From positions 372,001 through 436,000 of the forward strand of contig NZ_CP007140.1 of assembly GCF_000816105.1 (NCBI RefSeq): a stretch of 64,000 nt of DNA, in the 5' to 3' direction. This document shows, piece by piece, positions 44,032-52,509 of the stretch. The translations under genes and the position numbers were made by a program. The stretch is from Thermococcus guaymasensis DSM 11113 (lineage in GTDB: Archaea > Methanobacteriota_B > Thermococci > Thermococcales > Thermococcaceae). Position 1 is the first letter of the stretch. Each line of letters begins with the position of its first letter. Below the pieces are notes generated by a model, which had not been told where the DNA came from, made no database searches, and was given only the letters and a program-made list of their open reading frames with translations.

Positions 44032-45293
44032 TGGAGCCGTTCCCCCAGATTCCGATGCTGAGCTACGACGTCGTTGTAATAGGCGGCGGACCTGCTGGAA
44101 TGGCCGCCGCGGTGAGGGCTAAGGAGCTCGGCCTTAACGTCCTTTTACTCGATGAGAATGACTATCTCGGCGGAATACTCCCCCAGTGCATTCACCCAGG
44201 ATTCGGGCTTCACTACTACAAGGAGGAGCTGACCGGGCCTGAGTTTGCCTCGCGTCTCGCCAGGAAGCTTGTCGAGCTGGGCGTTGAGTATAAAACGGCC
44301 GCGAGGGTTCTGGAAATAAAGAACTACTCCGACCTAGAAAAGGTTGTAATATTCACCTCGCCGACTGGAGTCTACCAGGTCTGGGCTAAGGCCATTATTT
44401 ATGCGGCGGGAGCTCGCGAAAGACACGCCTTCGAGATTGGAATCGTCGGCGACAGGGTTTCGGGAATCTACACGGCAGGAGAGGCCCAGACGCTGATGGA
44501 CATCTACGGGATACTGCCCGGCAAAGAGGTCGTCATCGTCGGCTCTGGAGACGTTGGGCTGATAATGGCGCGTCGCTTTGCCCTCGAAGGCGCGAAGGTC
44601 AAGGCCGTTGTCGAGCTGATGCCCTATCCCGGAGGACTGGCGAGAAACGTGATGATTCTCAGGGACTTTGATATTCCTCTCTACCTGAGCCACAAGGTCG
44701 TGGAAGTCCGCGGAAAGGGCCGCGTTGAGAGGGTAAAGGTTGTCAGGGTCGACGAAAACCTCAACGAAATTCCCGGAAGCGAGTTCTGGATAAGCTGTGA
44801 CACTCTGATTATCTCCGCCGGTCTCGTCCCGAACGTTAAGAAGCTGGAAGCAATAGGGGTCGAGATTGACCCCGCGACCGGCGGACCGGTCGTGAACGAC
44901 AGGCTTGAAACCAGCGTCCCCGGAATCTTCGTTGCCGGGAACTCGCTCCTGATAAACGACCTCGTTGACTACGTCGCAGAGCAGGGTGAATTAGCGGCGG
45001 AGGGAGCCAAAGAGTTCATCGAGAACGGCGGAATAGAGAGCAGGAAATGGATTAAAGTGGAGAAAGGCGAGAACGTCCGCCTGATTGCGCCCCACTACCT
45101 AAGCGGGGACAGAGACGTTTACCTCTATCTCCGCGTTGCCAGGCCGATGGAGGACGTTGAGCTCAGGATTCCAGAGATAGGCAGGAAGATGAGGCTCCCT
45201 GTCGTCAAGCCGGCGGAGATGCTCAGGGTAAAGCTGAAGGCAGAGGAAATCAAAAATGCCGAGAGGCTCACAGTGGAGGTGGTGGAGGCATGA
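44028..45293 (+). CDS. FAD/NAD(P)-binding oxidoreductase of the glycerol-3-phosphate dehydrogenase complex
   Basis: A 421-residue pyridine nucleotide-disulfide-type flavoprotein: FAD site VVVIGGGPAGMAAAVRA, a second dinucleotide site VVIVGSGDVGLIMARRFA, and a C-terminal FAD contact GIFVAGNS. It overlaps glpA by four bases (ATGA) and the next gene likewise. It probably passes electrons from the GlpA flavin onward, possibly to NAD(P). The exact electron acceptor is not known. Confidence 0.88.
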   Translation: MMEPFPQIPMLSYDVVVIGGGPAGMAAAVRAKELGLNVLLLDENDYLGGILPQCIHPGFGLHYYKEELTGPEFASRLARKLVELGVEYKTAARVLEIKNYSDLEKVVIFTSPTGVYQVWAKAIIYAAGARERHAFEIGIVGDRVSGIYTAGEAQTLMDIYGILPGKEVVIVGSGDVGLIMARRFALEGAKVKAVVELMPYPGGLARNVMILRDFDIPLYLSHKVVEVRGKGRVERVKVVRVDENLNEIPGSEFWISCDTLIISAGLVPNVKKLEAIGVEIDPATGGPVVNDRLETSVPGIFVAGNSLLINDLVDYVAEQGELAAEGAKEFIENGGIESRKWIKVEKGENVRLIAPHYLSGDRDVYLYLRVARPMEDVELRIPEIGRKMRLPVVKPAEMLRVKLKAEEIKNAERLTVEVVEA

Positions 45294-45637
45294 CGACCTA
45301 CCGCTTCACCTGCATCGTCTGCCCCCTTGGCTGTTCAATCGAGGTCGAGGTGGAAAACGGGGAGGTGAAGGGGGTCAAGGGATGCAGGTGTCCACGCGGT
45401 AAGGAGTGGGCGATTCAGGAGGTTACAAACCCGAAGAGGGTCGTGATGAGCGTCGTGCCGGTGGAAGGAGGGGCTTTGCCTACCGTGAGCGTCAAGACTG
45501 CCGAGCCCGTTCCAAAGGAGAAGATACCGGAGCTCATGAAGTTTCTGGCGAATCTGAAGCTCAAGGCGCCGGTGAAGGTCGGAGAAACGGTGGCCGAGTG
45601 GGAAGGAATAAAAATAGTGGCTACGAGGGGGGCCTAG
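45290..45637 (+). CDS. DUF1667 protein, third subunit of the glycerol-3-phosphate dehydrogenase
   Basis: A 115-residue protein. Five cysteines near the N-terminus (CIVCPLGC, then GCRCPRG) probably hold an Fe-S cluster, as in the family. It overlaps the preceding gene by ATGA. The glpA-oxidoreductase-DUF1667 order is the archaeal/clostridial type of the three-subunit enzyme. Its role is likely electron transfer. Confidence 0.85.
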   Translation: MTTYRFTCIVCPLGCSIEVEVENGEVKGVKGCRCPRGKEWAIQEVTNPKRVVMSVVPVEGGALPTVSVKTAEPVPKEKIPELMKFLANLKLKAPVKVGETVAEWEGIKIVATRGA

Positions 45638-45670
45638 CCCCCACCAGAAGCCCTTCAATACAGGTTTTGA

Positions 45671-45718
45671 CTTTCTTCTTTTTTCAAGCCTCGCCGTTCA
45701 CGGCGGGGAAGAGGTCAG
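45671..45718 (-). repeat. Minimal IS200/IS605-derived palindrome
   Basis: On the minus strand TGACCTCTTCCCC is joined directly to CGCCGTGAACGGCGAGGCTT and an A-rich tail: right end plus left-end hairpin of the TnpB element without any interior. The hairpin CGCCGT-GA-ACGGCG is the same as that of the full element at 31247-31260. It lies just after the glycerol operon. Confidence 0.75.
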
Positions 45719-45786
45719 CATTATCCGCACACTAAAAAGTTGCAAAAAGTGAAGAAGTCGGGTACACCCTAACTAAAACGCGGGAA

Positions 45787-47241
45787 TCACCTTTCAGACT
45801 TTGGAAGTTCAATATTGCCGTTGACGTCCCAGAATCTGCCAGTCAGATCGTATATCATCTCTGCATCAATAAAGCCGTTCCTGAGGGTGTACGTGGCGTG
45901 TATCCGATATGAGACTGGCAGGAACTCGGCGGTAAAGTTGGCTTCTAGGTAACCGTTGAAGTCAGTGACGCCAGCGTTTTCTCCAGTGCTTATTGTACCT
46001 AATGCCTTCCCCTTAGAGTTCACAAAATCAAAAAATTTTGCAGGGGTGTTCGTTAGGTTCAGGTAAACCCTGTATCCCTCGTCAGTCTTCTCCATGGTAA
46101 AGTTTGAGTGTAACAGCATGTCCAAGAGGATCTCCTGGGTAAGGTGGGAGTACACAGAACGTCCGCTCCATGAGACGTTTTCGATTGAGAACAGATCATT
46201 CTCATCGGATGTCATGGTAAGCCGTCCGTTCTTCTCGCTTATCGTGCTGTTAAAGAGAACCATCCTACCTCCGAGGAGGGGATCTTCAACGACAACGAGA
46301 ACGTGCGAAACGGAGCCGTTTTCGTTGACCCAGCTTAGAACTTCCGAAGTGGAAGTGGTCACATATGTGAATGGTGTCAGGTTTTGGATGCACTCAACCC
46401 TGAGGGTTAGGTTGGAGCGGTAGGATTTCATATCTTCCAGGGGTTCAAGGAGCTTTTGCCGCTTTATGAACTCCCGAAGATCCGAGGGAATTTCTACCTC
46501 AATGGGCTCGTTTATATTTTTCAGGGTTATCTTCATGTTGACGGTCATGTTAACCAAGAAGCCCTTCCCAGACACCGACATTTCAGCATGCTCCCCCATG
46601 TAGTAGGGTGTGCCCTCTTTCGTGAAGTTTGCCTCCAGCCATCCGCCCTTGACGGTTACCCCGGAGGTATTGCCACTAAAAAGGGGAGCCAACTCGTCAC
46701 CTGTAAGTCTAACAAAAAGGTAATACCCGTTATCGGTTTTATTTAACGTCACATTCTTGCTCTCCAGAATTTTTTCAAGGTAGTTGAGCTGGGATGAAAC
46801 GTTGGTAGCACTAGTAATGCGTGTCCTGAAGGTGAGGGTCTCGTTTTTAACAGAGGTTTTCAGGGTGATGGGAGTCGCCTCCTGCCATTCCCCGTGAAGC
46901 TTCATGTAAACCTCACTCCCGTTGATAAAGTAGGGCACGGAAAGGTTCACAGTCCCTTCAGGCAGCGTTGTATTTAACCTCAGGGTGAGGTTGCCCGCTG
47001 AAAGGTTCTTGGATCTATGGAACACTCCCCGGACAGTTAGAAGCTCAGTCCACTTCCCACTCAGGTTGAGGGGCTGGTAGAGGTAGGTTGCATTTACAGA
47101 GGACACTAAGGAGTACTCTCCAGTTTTAACATTGTTGAGGGAGTCTCGGATCTTTTCTGACGAGAGAGAGGCACTGGTTCCAACACAGCCACCTGCCAAT
47201 ACCACGACGAAAACCATCAAGACTGACACCAGTCGTTTCAT
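45787..47241 (-). CDS. Lipoprotein with two LolA/LppX-like repeats
   Basis: A 484-residue protein with a lipoprotein signal (VLMVFVVVLAGGC), so it would be lipid-anchored outside the membrane. The rest is beta-rich with many N-x-S/T sites. Two homologous halves are visible: GVTVKGGWLEANFTKEGTP near residue 205 and GVTDFNGYLEANFTAEFLP near residue 435, each followed by similar strands. This resembles the LppX/LolA fold, which binds lipids; that is inference. Start ATG 47241 is five codons inside the longest frame. Confidence 0.7.
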   Translation of the reverse strand: MKRLVSVLMVFVVVLAGGCVGTSASLSSEKIRDSLNNVKTGEYSLVSSVNATYLYQPLNLSGKWTELLTVRGVFHRSKNLSAGNLTLRLNTTLPEGTVNLSVPYFINGSEVYMKLHGEWQEATPITLKTSVKNETLTFRTRITSATNVSSQLNYLEKILESKNVTLNKTDNGYYLFVRLTGDELAPLFSGNTSGVTVKGGWLEANFTKEGTPYYMGEHAEMSVSGKGFLVNMTVNMKITLKNINEPIEVEIPSDLREFIKRQKLLEPLEDMKSYRSNLTLRVECIQNLTPFTYVTTSTSEVLSWVNENGSVSHVLVVVEDPLLGGRMVLFNSTISEKNGRLTMTSDENDLFSIENVSWSGRSVYSHLTQEILLDMLLHSNFTMEKTDEGYRVYLNLTNTPAKFFDFVNSKGKALGTISTGENAGVTDFNGYLEANFTAEFLPVSYRIHATYTLRNGFIDAEMIYDLTGRFWDVNGNIELPKSER

Positions 47242-47349
47242 CTTCACCACCCACATCTACTGAAGTAAGTATGAAAGCTATGCTTAAATATTTTTCCTAT
47301 TCATGTTTTAAAAACTACTAGCCATGGTATGCAAAAAGAGAAAAGGTAC

Positions 47350-47580
47350 TCAAGGATGCCCCTCATGTAGGGACTCAAGTTTTTGAAGGAATATCCTGAG
47401 GTCGGTCTTGAATGGCTCTTCCGCCTCCAGAACCGCAGCCTCAACCTTCGAAATGAGTTCCTCCAAACTGTTAACATCCTTCAAAAGGGAAAACACTTCC
47501 CCCCTAAGTCTGTCGTAGTATTCAACGTATGGCCGAGCCTCAAAGAGGGCCTCCTCAACGATGTCCCTGAGCACAGCCAT
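47350..47580 (-). CDS. Hypothetical 76-residue protein
   Basis: A small helical, acidic protein (VLRDIVEEALFEARPYVEYY, ending LESLHEGHP) with a coiled-coil look and no recognised family. ATG 47580 follows GGAGGTGGtagc. It begins one base after the stop of the PrsW-type gene and is thus probably cotranslated with it. Confidence 0.7.
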   Translation of the reverse strand: MAVLRDIVEEALFEARPYVEYYDRLRGEVFSLLKDVNSLEELISKVEAAVLEAEEPFKTDLRIFLQKLESLHEGHP

Positions 47581-47581
47581 G

Positions 47582-48292
47582 CTACCACCTCCACATCTCT
47601 CTAAGCGCATAGTACCATCTCCTCTGCTCATCCTCTGCACGACCGAGGAGGATGAAGTACCTCAGGATTGTCAAATTGAGGAGCAGGAGAAAGATGAGCA
47701 TGATATCGTAGGCAGGAACGGCCACGCTCATGAAGGCGAAGTAGTCCCAGAGAAAGTGCAGGAACATTGCCGTGAAGAGAAAGCTTCCGACGGATTTCGC
47801 TTTCCCCTCAGAGACGAGCCCATATCCAACCCCGACTATTGCGCTCCAGGTGCCGTGTGCAAGGGGAGTCAGGAACGCCCTAAAAACAGTCGTTGGAAGG
47901 CCGTAGCCCAGCCCGTAGAGAAAGTTCTCGGTCGCGGCAAATCCTAGTCCAGCGGCTACTCCGTAGACAACACCGTCCATGATACCGTCCATCTGCCCTG
48001 CCCTGAAGGGGTACAATATAGCGAGGGCCTTTGAGGGCTCCTCTACAAAACCTGCGACAAGGGCCATATAAAAGGAACTTAGGGGAAGGAGGTAAATCCC
48101 CCTGCCCCATCTCGGGGTAAGAATGGCCTCTATCACAAAGGCGACGCCTACAGAGAGAGTTGCGCCCAAGAGAAACGTTGCAATGACGTACCTCTTTGGC
48201 TCAGGCTCCAGTTTGTCCTCATGATAGAAGTACCACAGGAGTATCAAGGCCGGCACATACGCGAAGAACACTATTGACGCTATGATGCTCAT
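47582..48292 (-). CDS. PrsW-family intramembrane protease
   Basis: A 236-residue protein with about eight membrane helices. The PrsW signatures are in order: EDKLEPEPKR, FVEEPSKAL, GFAATENFLYG, HGTWSAIVG and HFLWDY, with the two adjacent glutamates and the later histidines as likely metal/catalytic residues. Bacterial PrsW cuts an anti-sigma factor; archaeal substrates are unknown. ATG 48292 follows GGTGA. Confidence 0.88.
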   Translation of the reverse strand: MSIIASIVFFAYVPALILLWYFYHEDKLEPEPKRYVIATFLLGATLSVGVAFVIEAILTPRWGRGIYLLPLSSFYMALVAGFVEEPSKALAILYPFRAGQMDGIMDGVVYGVAAGLGFAATENFLYGLGYGLPTTVFRAFLTPLAHGTWSAIVGVGYGLVSEGKAKSVGSFLFTAMFLHFLWDYFAFMSVAVPAYDIMLIFLLLLNLTILRYFILLGRAEDEQRRWYYALREMWRW

Positions 48293-48427
48293 GCTATCAC
48301 CCTCAACAGTTGAGAATTCGATCTTTTTAATGTTTTCACGATTTCGAGTGATTACCATGACCAGGCGTTAGTACCTGCACAAAAAATATATCAACTCTAG
48401 GGTTAAACTTTCTTATCAGGTGGTGGT

Positions 48428-48988
48428 ATGGACAGAAAGATCACGATCATCGTGGTGTCACTCTTCATTTCCGTGGCCCTCGTTGGGACTTTCTGGGGGG
48501 ACATCCTTGAAAGAGCTAATCCCTCCCCCCCGAGGCTCGTGGACATTGAGCTGAAAAGGGGTACTTTCTCAGGCCCCGAGGATGATGGAACGTACTATGT
48601 TCAGGGCAACCTCCTCTCAAACTGCACCGTTGCCTTCACTTACCTCCTCCCCAAACAGGGAAAACTTGAAGTCTACGAGCTCGACGCGGCAACGTACAAA
48701 GCTCTTACTGACAACGACACCAGGAAAAACTGTTCTGATGAGCTCCTAGAGGGGACGCTGAAAGTCCAGTTTGACCAGGAACTTGAATCCCTATCCATTC
48801 AGGTGTGGAGCGGCAAACTCTCCGAGGACGGGGCCAACGTCTACTTCAGGCTCCTCGGAACGTGGCAGTTCTTTGATAATCTCTCTGCCGTTTATGTGGC
48901 ACCCTCCCCGGACAAGGACTACAAGCTCATGACCATTAAGGAGCTGGAAGAAATAGTTCAGGCCAACGGAATCCACCCAGTTGGGTGA
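48428..48988 (+). CDS. Membrane-anchored hypothetical protein
   Basis: A 186-residue protein with one N-terminal helix (ITIIVVSLFISVALVGTFWG) and a soluble domain, probably outside, with two cysteines (LSNCTVAF and RKNCSDEL) that may pair. No family recognised. GGTGGTGGT precedes the ATG, and a TATA-like AAAATATATC lies near 48387. It is divergent from the PrsW gene. Confidence 0.7.
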   Translation: MDRKITIIVVSLFISVALVGTFWGDILERANPSPPRLVDIELKRGTFSGPEDDGTYYVQGNLLSNCTVAFTYLLPKQGKLEVYELDAATYKALTDNDTRKNCSDELLEGTLKVQFDQELESLSIQVWSGKLSEDGANVYFRLLGTWQFFDNLSAVYVAPSPDKDYKLMTIKELEEIVQANGIHPVG

Positions 48989-49019
48989 GTGCAGGAACGC
49001 AACCCTTAAAAACCAACCC

Positions 49020-49075
49020 TCGAAACCCAACCGACTAGGCGGGTTCGCCCGCGGGATGTTCCGCTCTGCGGAGAA
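49020..49075 (+). other. Structured leader of the L15e gene
   Basis: Two strong hairpins can form: GCGGG-TTCG-CCCGC (49035-49048) and GTTCCGC-TCT-GCGGAgAAC (49060-49078). An alternative pairs GGTTC with GAACC and CCGC with GCGG across both, ending directly before ACA. A TATA box CCTTAAAAACC at about 49002 predicts transcription start just before the first hairpin, so this would be in the mRNA leader. Autoregulation by L15e or an H/ACA-like RNA are possible explanations. Confidence 0.4.
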
Positions 49076-49101
49076 CCACAAACGTGGAAGGAGGGTGCAA
49101 G

Positions 49102-49686
49102 ATGGGAATGTACAAGTACATAAGGGAAGCCTGGAAGAGCCCCAAGAAGAGCTACGTGGGAGAGCTCCTCAAGAAGAGGATGATAAAGTGGCGCCGTGAG
49201 CCTGTCGTGGTGAGGATTGAAAGGCCGACGAGGCTCGACCGTGCCAGGAGCCTCGGATATCAAGCAAAGCAGGGATATGTCGTCGTCCGCGTCCGCGTCA
49301 GGCGCGGAGGAAGGAAGAGACCCAGGTGGAAGGGAGGAAGGAAGCCGAGCAAGATGGGTATGGTCAAGTACTCGCCAAAGAAGAGCCTCCAGTGGATAGC
49401 CGAGGAGAAGGCCGCGAGAAAGTTCCCGAACCTTGAGGTCCTCAACAGCTACTGGGTCGGCGAGGACGGAATGTACAAGTGGTTCGAGGTCATAATGGTT
49501 GACCCGCACCACCCGGTCATTAAGAGCGACCCGAAGATAGCCTGGATCACAGGTAAGGCCCACAAGGGTAGAGTATTTAGAGGTCTCACCAGCGCTGGCA
49601 AGAGGGGCCGCGGCCTGAGGAACAAGGGTAAAGGAGCGGAGAAGGTCAGGCCCAGCGTGAGGGCCAACAAGGGCAAGACCAAGTGA
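49102..49686 (+). CDS. rpl15e: Large ribosomal subunit protein L15e
   Basis: A 194-residue very basic 50S protein. [20 protein letters not shown] at the start, [20 protein letters not shown] in the middle and the rich basic tail are diagnostic. ATG 49102 follows GGAGGGTGcaag. The leader is structured. The following vapC gene is convergent, 8 bases away. Confidence 0.97.
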   Translation: MGMYKYIREAWKSPKKSYVGELLKKRMIKWRREPVVVRIERPTRLDRARSLGYQAKQGYVVVRVRVRRGGRKRPRWKGGRKPSKMGMVKYSPKKSLQWIAEEKAARKFPNLEVLNSYWVGEDGMYKWFEVIMVDPHHPVIKSDPKIAWITGKAHKGRVFRGLTSAGKRGRGLRNKGKGAEKVRPSVRANKGKTK

Positions 49687-49694
49687 TTTCCCCT

Positions 49695-50066
49695 CTATTC
49701 TTCTTCCGGTTTTTCGAGCTTTATCCTCCTGATTCCCAGCCTGTCAAAGGCCTTATCCGAGCTGATTATCGTCCCCCCGCACTTTGCCGCGTGAACAGCG
49801 TCGAAAGGATTTAAGTCATGCTCCTTCATGTAGTAGGCCGCCCGAAGGTAGTCCTCGTTTTCCTCTTCGATTATGGCCATCACGGCCGATAGTAGTCTAA
49901 CGGGATCAAGGCCGAACTTCTTTGAGAGTATCAAAAGCTCAAGGAAAGTTGCCTCCGAGGTCTTTATCTGCCCTTTATATTTCTCATAGAGCCTTTTGGC
50001 GTTCTCCTTCAGCCAGTCGTTGGGTTTGAGAAGGGCAAGGAAAAAATCGGTGTCTGCGTAGAGCAT
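49695..50066 (-). CDS. vapC: VapC PIN-domain toxin
   Basis: A 123-residue PIN-domain ribonuclease. The acidic residues are in MLYADTDFFLALL, TFLELLIL, NPFDAVHAA and ISSDKAFDRLG. Unlike the VapC at 41921-42384 it is intact. Its ATG (50066) lies one base after the stop of the antitoxin gene, the usual VapBC arrangement. Confidence 0.9.
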   Translation of the reverse strand: MLYADTDFFLALLKPNDWLKENAKRLYEKYKGQIKTSEATFLELLILSKKFGLDPVRLLSAVMAIIEEENEDYLRAAYYMKEHDLNPFDAVHAAKCGGTIISSDKAFDRLGIRRIKLEKPEEE

Positions 50067-50067
50067 C

Positions 50068-50298
50068 TTACCCACCCGCGAGCTTCTCCGCCTCTTTCAG
50101 GATTTCCCTTCTAAGCTCTTCGATGGAAACGTCTGGGAGCTTCTTTCCGAGTTCCTCAAGCTCCCTCAGCGGGTCCTCCGGCTTGGGCACTATGAGAATG
50201 CCCTCCGACACTCTGACGAGGTAAACCTCACCCGAAATGTCCCTCCTGAGCTCCTTGGGTATGTAGAGCCTACCCCTTGAGTCCACCTTTGCAAGCAT
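50068..50298 (-). CDS. vapB: VapB AbrB-type antitoxin
   Basis: A 76-residue protein with an N-terminal swapped-hairpin DNA-binding domain (AKVDSRGRLYIPKELRR) and an acidic helical C-terminus that would bind the toxin. It is of a different family from the antitoxin at 41755-41958. Its promoter contains an inverted repeat that may be its own operator. Confidence 0.9.
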   Translation of the reverse strand: MLAKVDSRGRLYIPKELRRDISGEVYLVRVSEGILIVPKPEDPLRELEELGKKLPDVSIEELRREILKEAEKLAGG

Positions 50299-50317
50299 TT
50301 TCCCACCATTTGAATTT

Positions 50318-50349
50318 GAGTGGGAGTATACTTATAGTTTTCCCCACTC
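50318..50349 (-). promoter_or_regulatory. vapBC promoter with inverted repeat
   Basis: GAGTGGG (50318-50324) and CCCACTC (50343-50349) flank the minus-strand TATA candidate ACTATAAGTATAC by an equal distance. Such a repeat around the TATA box suits autorepression by the VapB-VapC complex. The exosome-like gene on the plus strand starts just beyond, so both promoters may share the site. Confidence 0.4.
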
Positions 50350-50392
50350 ATCTTTTTAAATCCCTCCTCCAAAGGAGTTCGGGTGAGAGAAG

Positions 50393-50851
50393 ATGACGCT
50401 CAGGGCACACCACGTCAGGCTTACGACGTTCATTCAGGCCACCGAGGACGAGGACAAGGTCTTGGAGGCGATAGGAACATTCATTCCTGAGGAAATTGAT
50501 GACGAGGACATTCACTTCGACATCATTGAGACGGAGGGCTTCTTCGGTAACCCAATTAAGGTCGTTAACGTTGAGATAAAGAGGAGTAAAGCCGTGAAAG
50601 CATTCCTCAGGCACTTCAAGGAGCTCCTTGACGAGAAGGCAAGGCGCTACATCCTTGAGAACCTTGAGGAGAAGGTGGACGAAGAGGGGACGCTCTACGT
50701 CCGCTTCAACAAGCAGAAGGCATACCTCGGCGAGCCCGAGATAGATGAAGGTGGAGACACGATTCAGGTCAAGATTAAGGTCAAGGCCTTCCCGATGAGA
50801 AAGGAGACCGTCGTAAAGGCCGTAAGGGAGTGGCTGGAGGAGAAGGAATGA
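50393..50851 (+). CDS. RNA-binding protein of the COG1325 (exosome-associated) family
   Basis: A 152-residue protein starting with HHVRLTTFIQATEDEDKVLEA and containing EGFFGNPIKVVNVEI and LYVRFNKQKAYLGEPE, typical of PF01877. The family is linked by gene context to RNA processing; no biochemical role is firm. It overlaps the RNase P gene by ATGA, and that pairing is common in archaea. Confidence 0.85.
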   Translation: MTLRAHHVRLTTFIQATEDEDKVLEAIGTFIPEEIDDEDIHFDIIETEGFFGNPIKVVNVEIKRSKAVKAFLRHFKELLDEKARRYILENLEEKVDEEGTLYVRFNKQKAYLGEPEIDEGGDTIQVKIKVKAFPMRKETVVKAVREWLEEKE

Positions 50852-51492
50852 GCGAGAGGGACTACTTCGTCGAGATGGACGTCAGGAGCGTGGAAGCATA
50901 CGAGTTAGCCAAAGAATGGTTCGACGAGGTAGTCTTCACAAAAAAGCTTGTCCTCAATGCCGAGCCCGACTGGGACTCGCTGAAGGAGGAGCTCAGGGAA
51001 CTGAGGAGAACCTACGGGAAGGTCGCCCTCCTGCTCGTAACCAAGAAGCCGAGCCTGATAAGGGCCTTCAAGGCCAGGAACCTCAAGGCTTTGCTCTACG
51101 TTCAGGGGGGCGACATGAGGGTCAATAGGATGGCCATCGAGGCCAGGGCGGATGCCCTTATAAGCCCCTGGCTTGGCAGGCGGGACTACGGCTTCGACCA
51201 CACCCTTGCTGGAATGGCGGGCAGGAGGGGCGTTGCAATCGGCTTCTCGCTCTCGCCGCTTTTGAGGGCGAGCCCTTACGAGCGAGCCTTAACTTTGCGC
51301 TTCATGGCCAAAGTCTGGGAACTCGTCAGGAAGTACCGCGTGCCCAGGTTCATCACCAGCTCGGCGGAGAGCAAATGGGAAGTCCGCGGGCCGAGGGGCT
51401 TGATGAGCCTTGGAATAAACATAGGAATGGAGGTTCCTGAGGCAAGGGCAAGCCTGAACTTCCACCCCAGGCGGATTCTCGGCAAACTCTAG
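50848..51492 (+). CDS. rnp3: Ribonuclease P protein component 3 (Rpp30)
   Basis: A 214-residue protein with a TIM-barrel-like PHP-derived fold. FVEMDVRSVEAYELAKEWFD, ADALISPWLGRRDYGFDHTL and FITSSAESKWEVRGPRG are typical. With Pop5 (Rnp2) it supports the catalytic RNA in maturing tRNA 5' ends. L7Ae encoded at 10181-10552 is another RNase P subunit. ATG 50848 overlaps the previous stop. Confidence 0.94.
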   Translation: MSERDYFVEMDVRSVEAYELAKEWFDEVVFTKKLVLNAEPDWDSLKEELRELRRTYGKVALLLVTKKPSLIRAFKARNLKALLYVQGGDMRVNRMAIEARADALISPWLGRRDYGFDHTLAGMAGRRGVAIGFSLSPLLRASPYERALTLRFMAKVWELVRKYRVPRFITSSAESKWEVRGPRGLMSLGINIGMEVPEARASLNFHPRRILGKL

Positions 51493-51504
51493 TAGGTGTT
51501 GGCG

Positions 51505-52506
51505 GTGTTAAGGATCGAAGTCACCTGCGGGCTCGACGAGCTGGAAAAGCTTGAAGAGGTTCTGAAAAAGTGGGGCGTCCCCTTCTACACCGAGGAAGTG
51601 AAGGTTAACGGAAAGAGTGCCCTCAAGGTCACGGCCTTTGCGCCCGACTTCGTGATAAACGACCTCGTTGACGAGCTCGTCAGGGCCGTCGACATGAGGA
51701 AGGGCCACGCCTCGATAACATGGTCGCAGGTCAGCGGGAGGTCAGTGCGCTACTCCTCTGCGGTTAAGTCCCTTGAAAAGTTCCGGGGCAAGTGGACGGT
51801 TGCCGACATCGAGGGCCTCATCGAGAGCGCCAACTCCCAGGCGAGGGTTGATCCGATTCAGCTGACGCTTGGAGCGGTCGCCTCAATGGTTGCCCTCTTC
51901 GGCCTGATAGGCAACAACATCGTCATGATTATTTCCGCGATGCTCCTCTCGCCAATCCTCGGTCCACTCTACGGCTTCTCGCTCAACGTTGTCATGGGGC
52001 GGGGGAGAAACGCTTTAAACGCCGTCTCCTCGATTCTCAAGCTCCTGACGGTTATATTCACCTCCGCCTTCGTCGTCTCCCTTCTCCTGAAGCTCTTCGG
52101 CTTCATGCCGGCCGAACCAACGAGAGAAATCCTCATCAGGGGGGATTCTGGAGTTATCTACATCCTCCTTGCGGTTCTCCTTGGCTACGCCGGTGTGGTT
52201 GCAATAGTGAGCAGAATTCCGGAGATTCTTGCGGGAGTCTCGATAGCGGCCGCCCTCGTGCCCCCGACAACCGTTGTGGGAATTTCGCTCGCGATGGGCT
52301 GGTGGGGCATCTTCTTCGGCTCGCTCCGCCTCACTGTCGAGAACGTCCTCGGTCTGCTCATAGGTTCGCTTCTCGGTTTCTACATCCTCAACGTCTCGCC
52401 GAGGAGCTACTATGAGAAGAGGGCCGCAAAGCTATATACGAAGAGAACGATTGCCGTTCTCGGACTTATGCTGGCAGTCCTCATCCTGCTGGAGACAATA
52501 AAATGA
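51505..52506 (+). CDS. DUF389-family membrane protein
   Basis: A 333-residue protein. The N-terminal 115 residues are soluble and ACT-like; then come about six membrane helices with the family pattern LTLGAVASMVALFGLIGNN, MLLSPILGPLYGFSLNV and GVSIAAALVPPTTVVGISLA. GTG 51505 is the best start, six bases after GGTG at 51495-51498; the earlier GTG 51496 is part of that site. Function unknown, possibly transport. Confidence 0.85.
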   Translation: MLRIEVTCGLDELEKLEEVLKKWGVPFYTEEVKVNGKSALKVTAFAPDFVINDLVDELVRAVDMRKGHASITWSQVSGRSVRYSSAVKSLEKFRGKWTVADIEGLIESANSQARVDPIQLTLGAVASMVALFGLIGNNIVMIISAMLLSPILGPLYGFSLNVVMGRGRNALNAVSSILKLLTVIFTSAFVVSLLLKLFGFMPAEPTREILIRGDSGVIYILLAVLLGYAGVVAIVSRIPEILAGVSIAAALVPPTTVVGISLAMGWWGIFFGSLRLTVENVLGLLIGSLLGFYILNVSPRSYYEKRAAKLYTKRTIAVLGLMLAVLILLETIK

Positions 52507-52509
52507 AAA

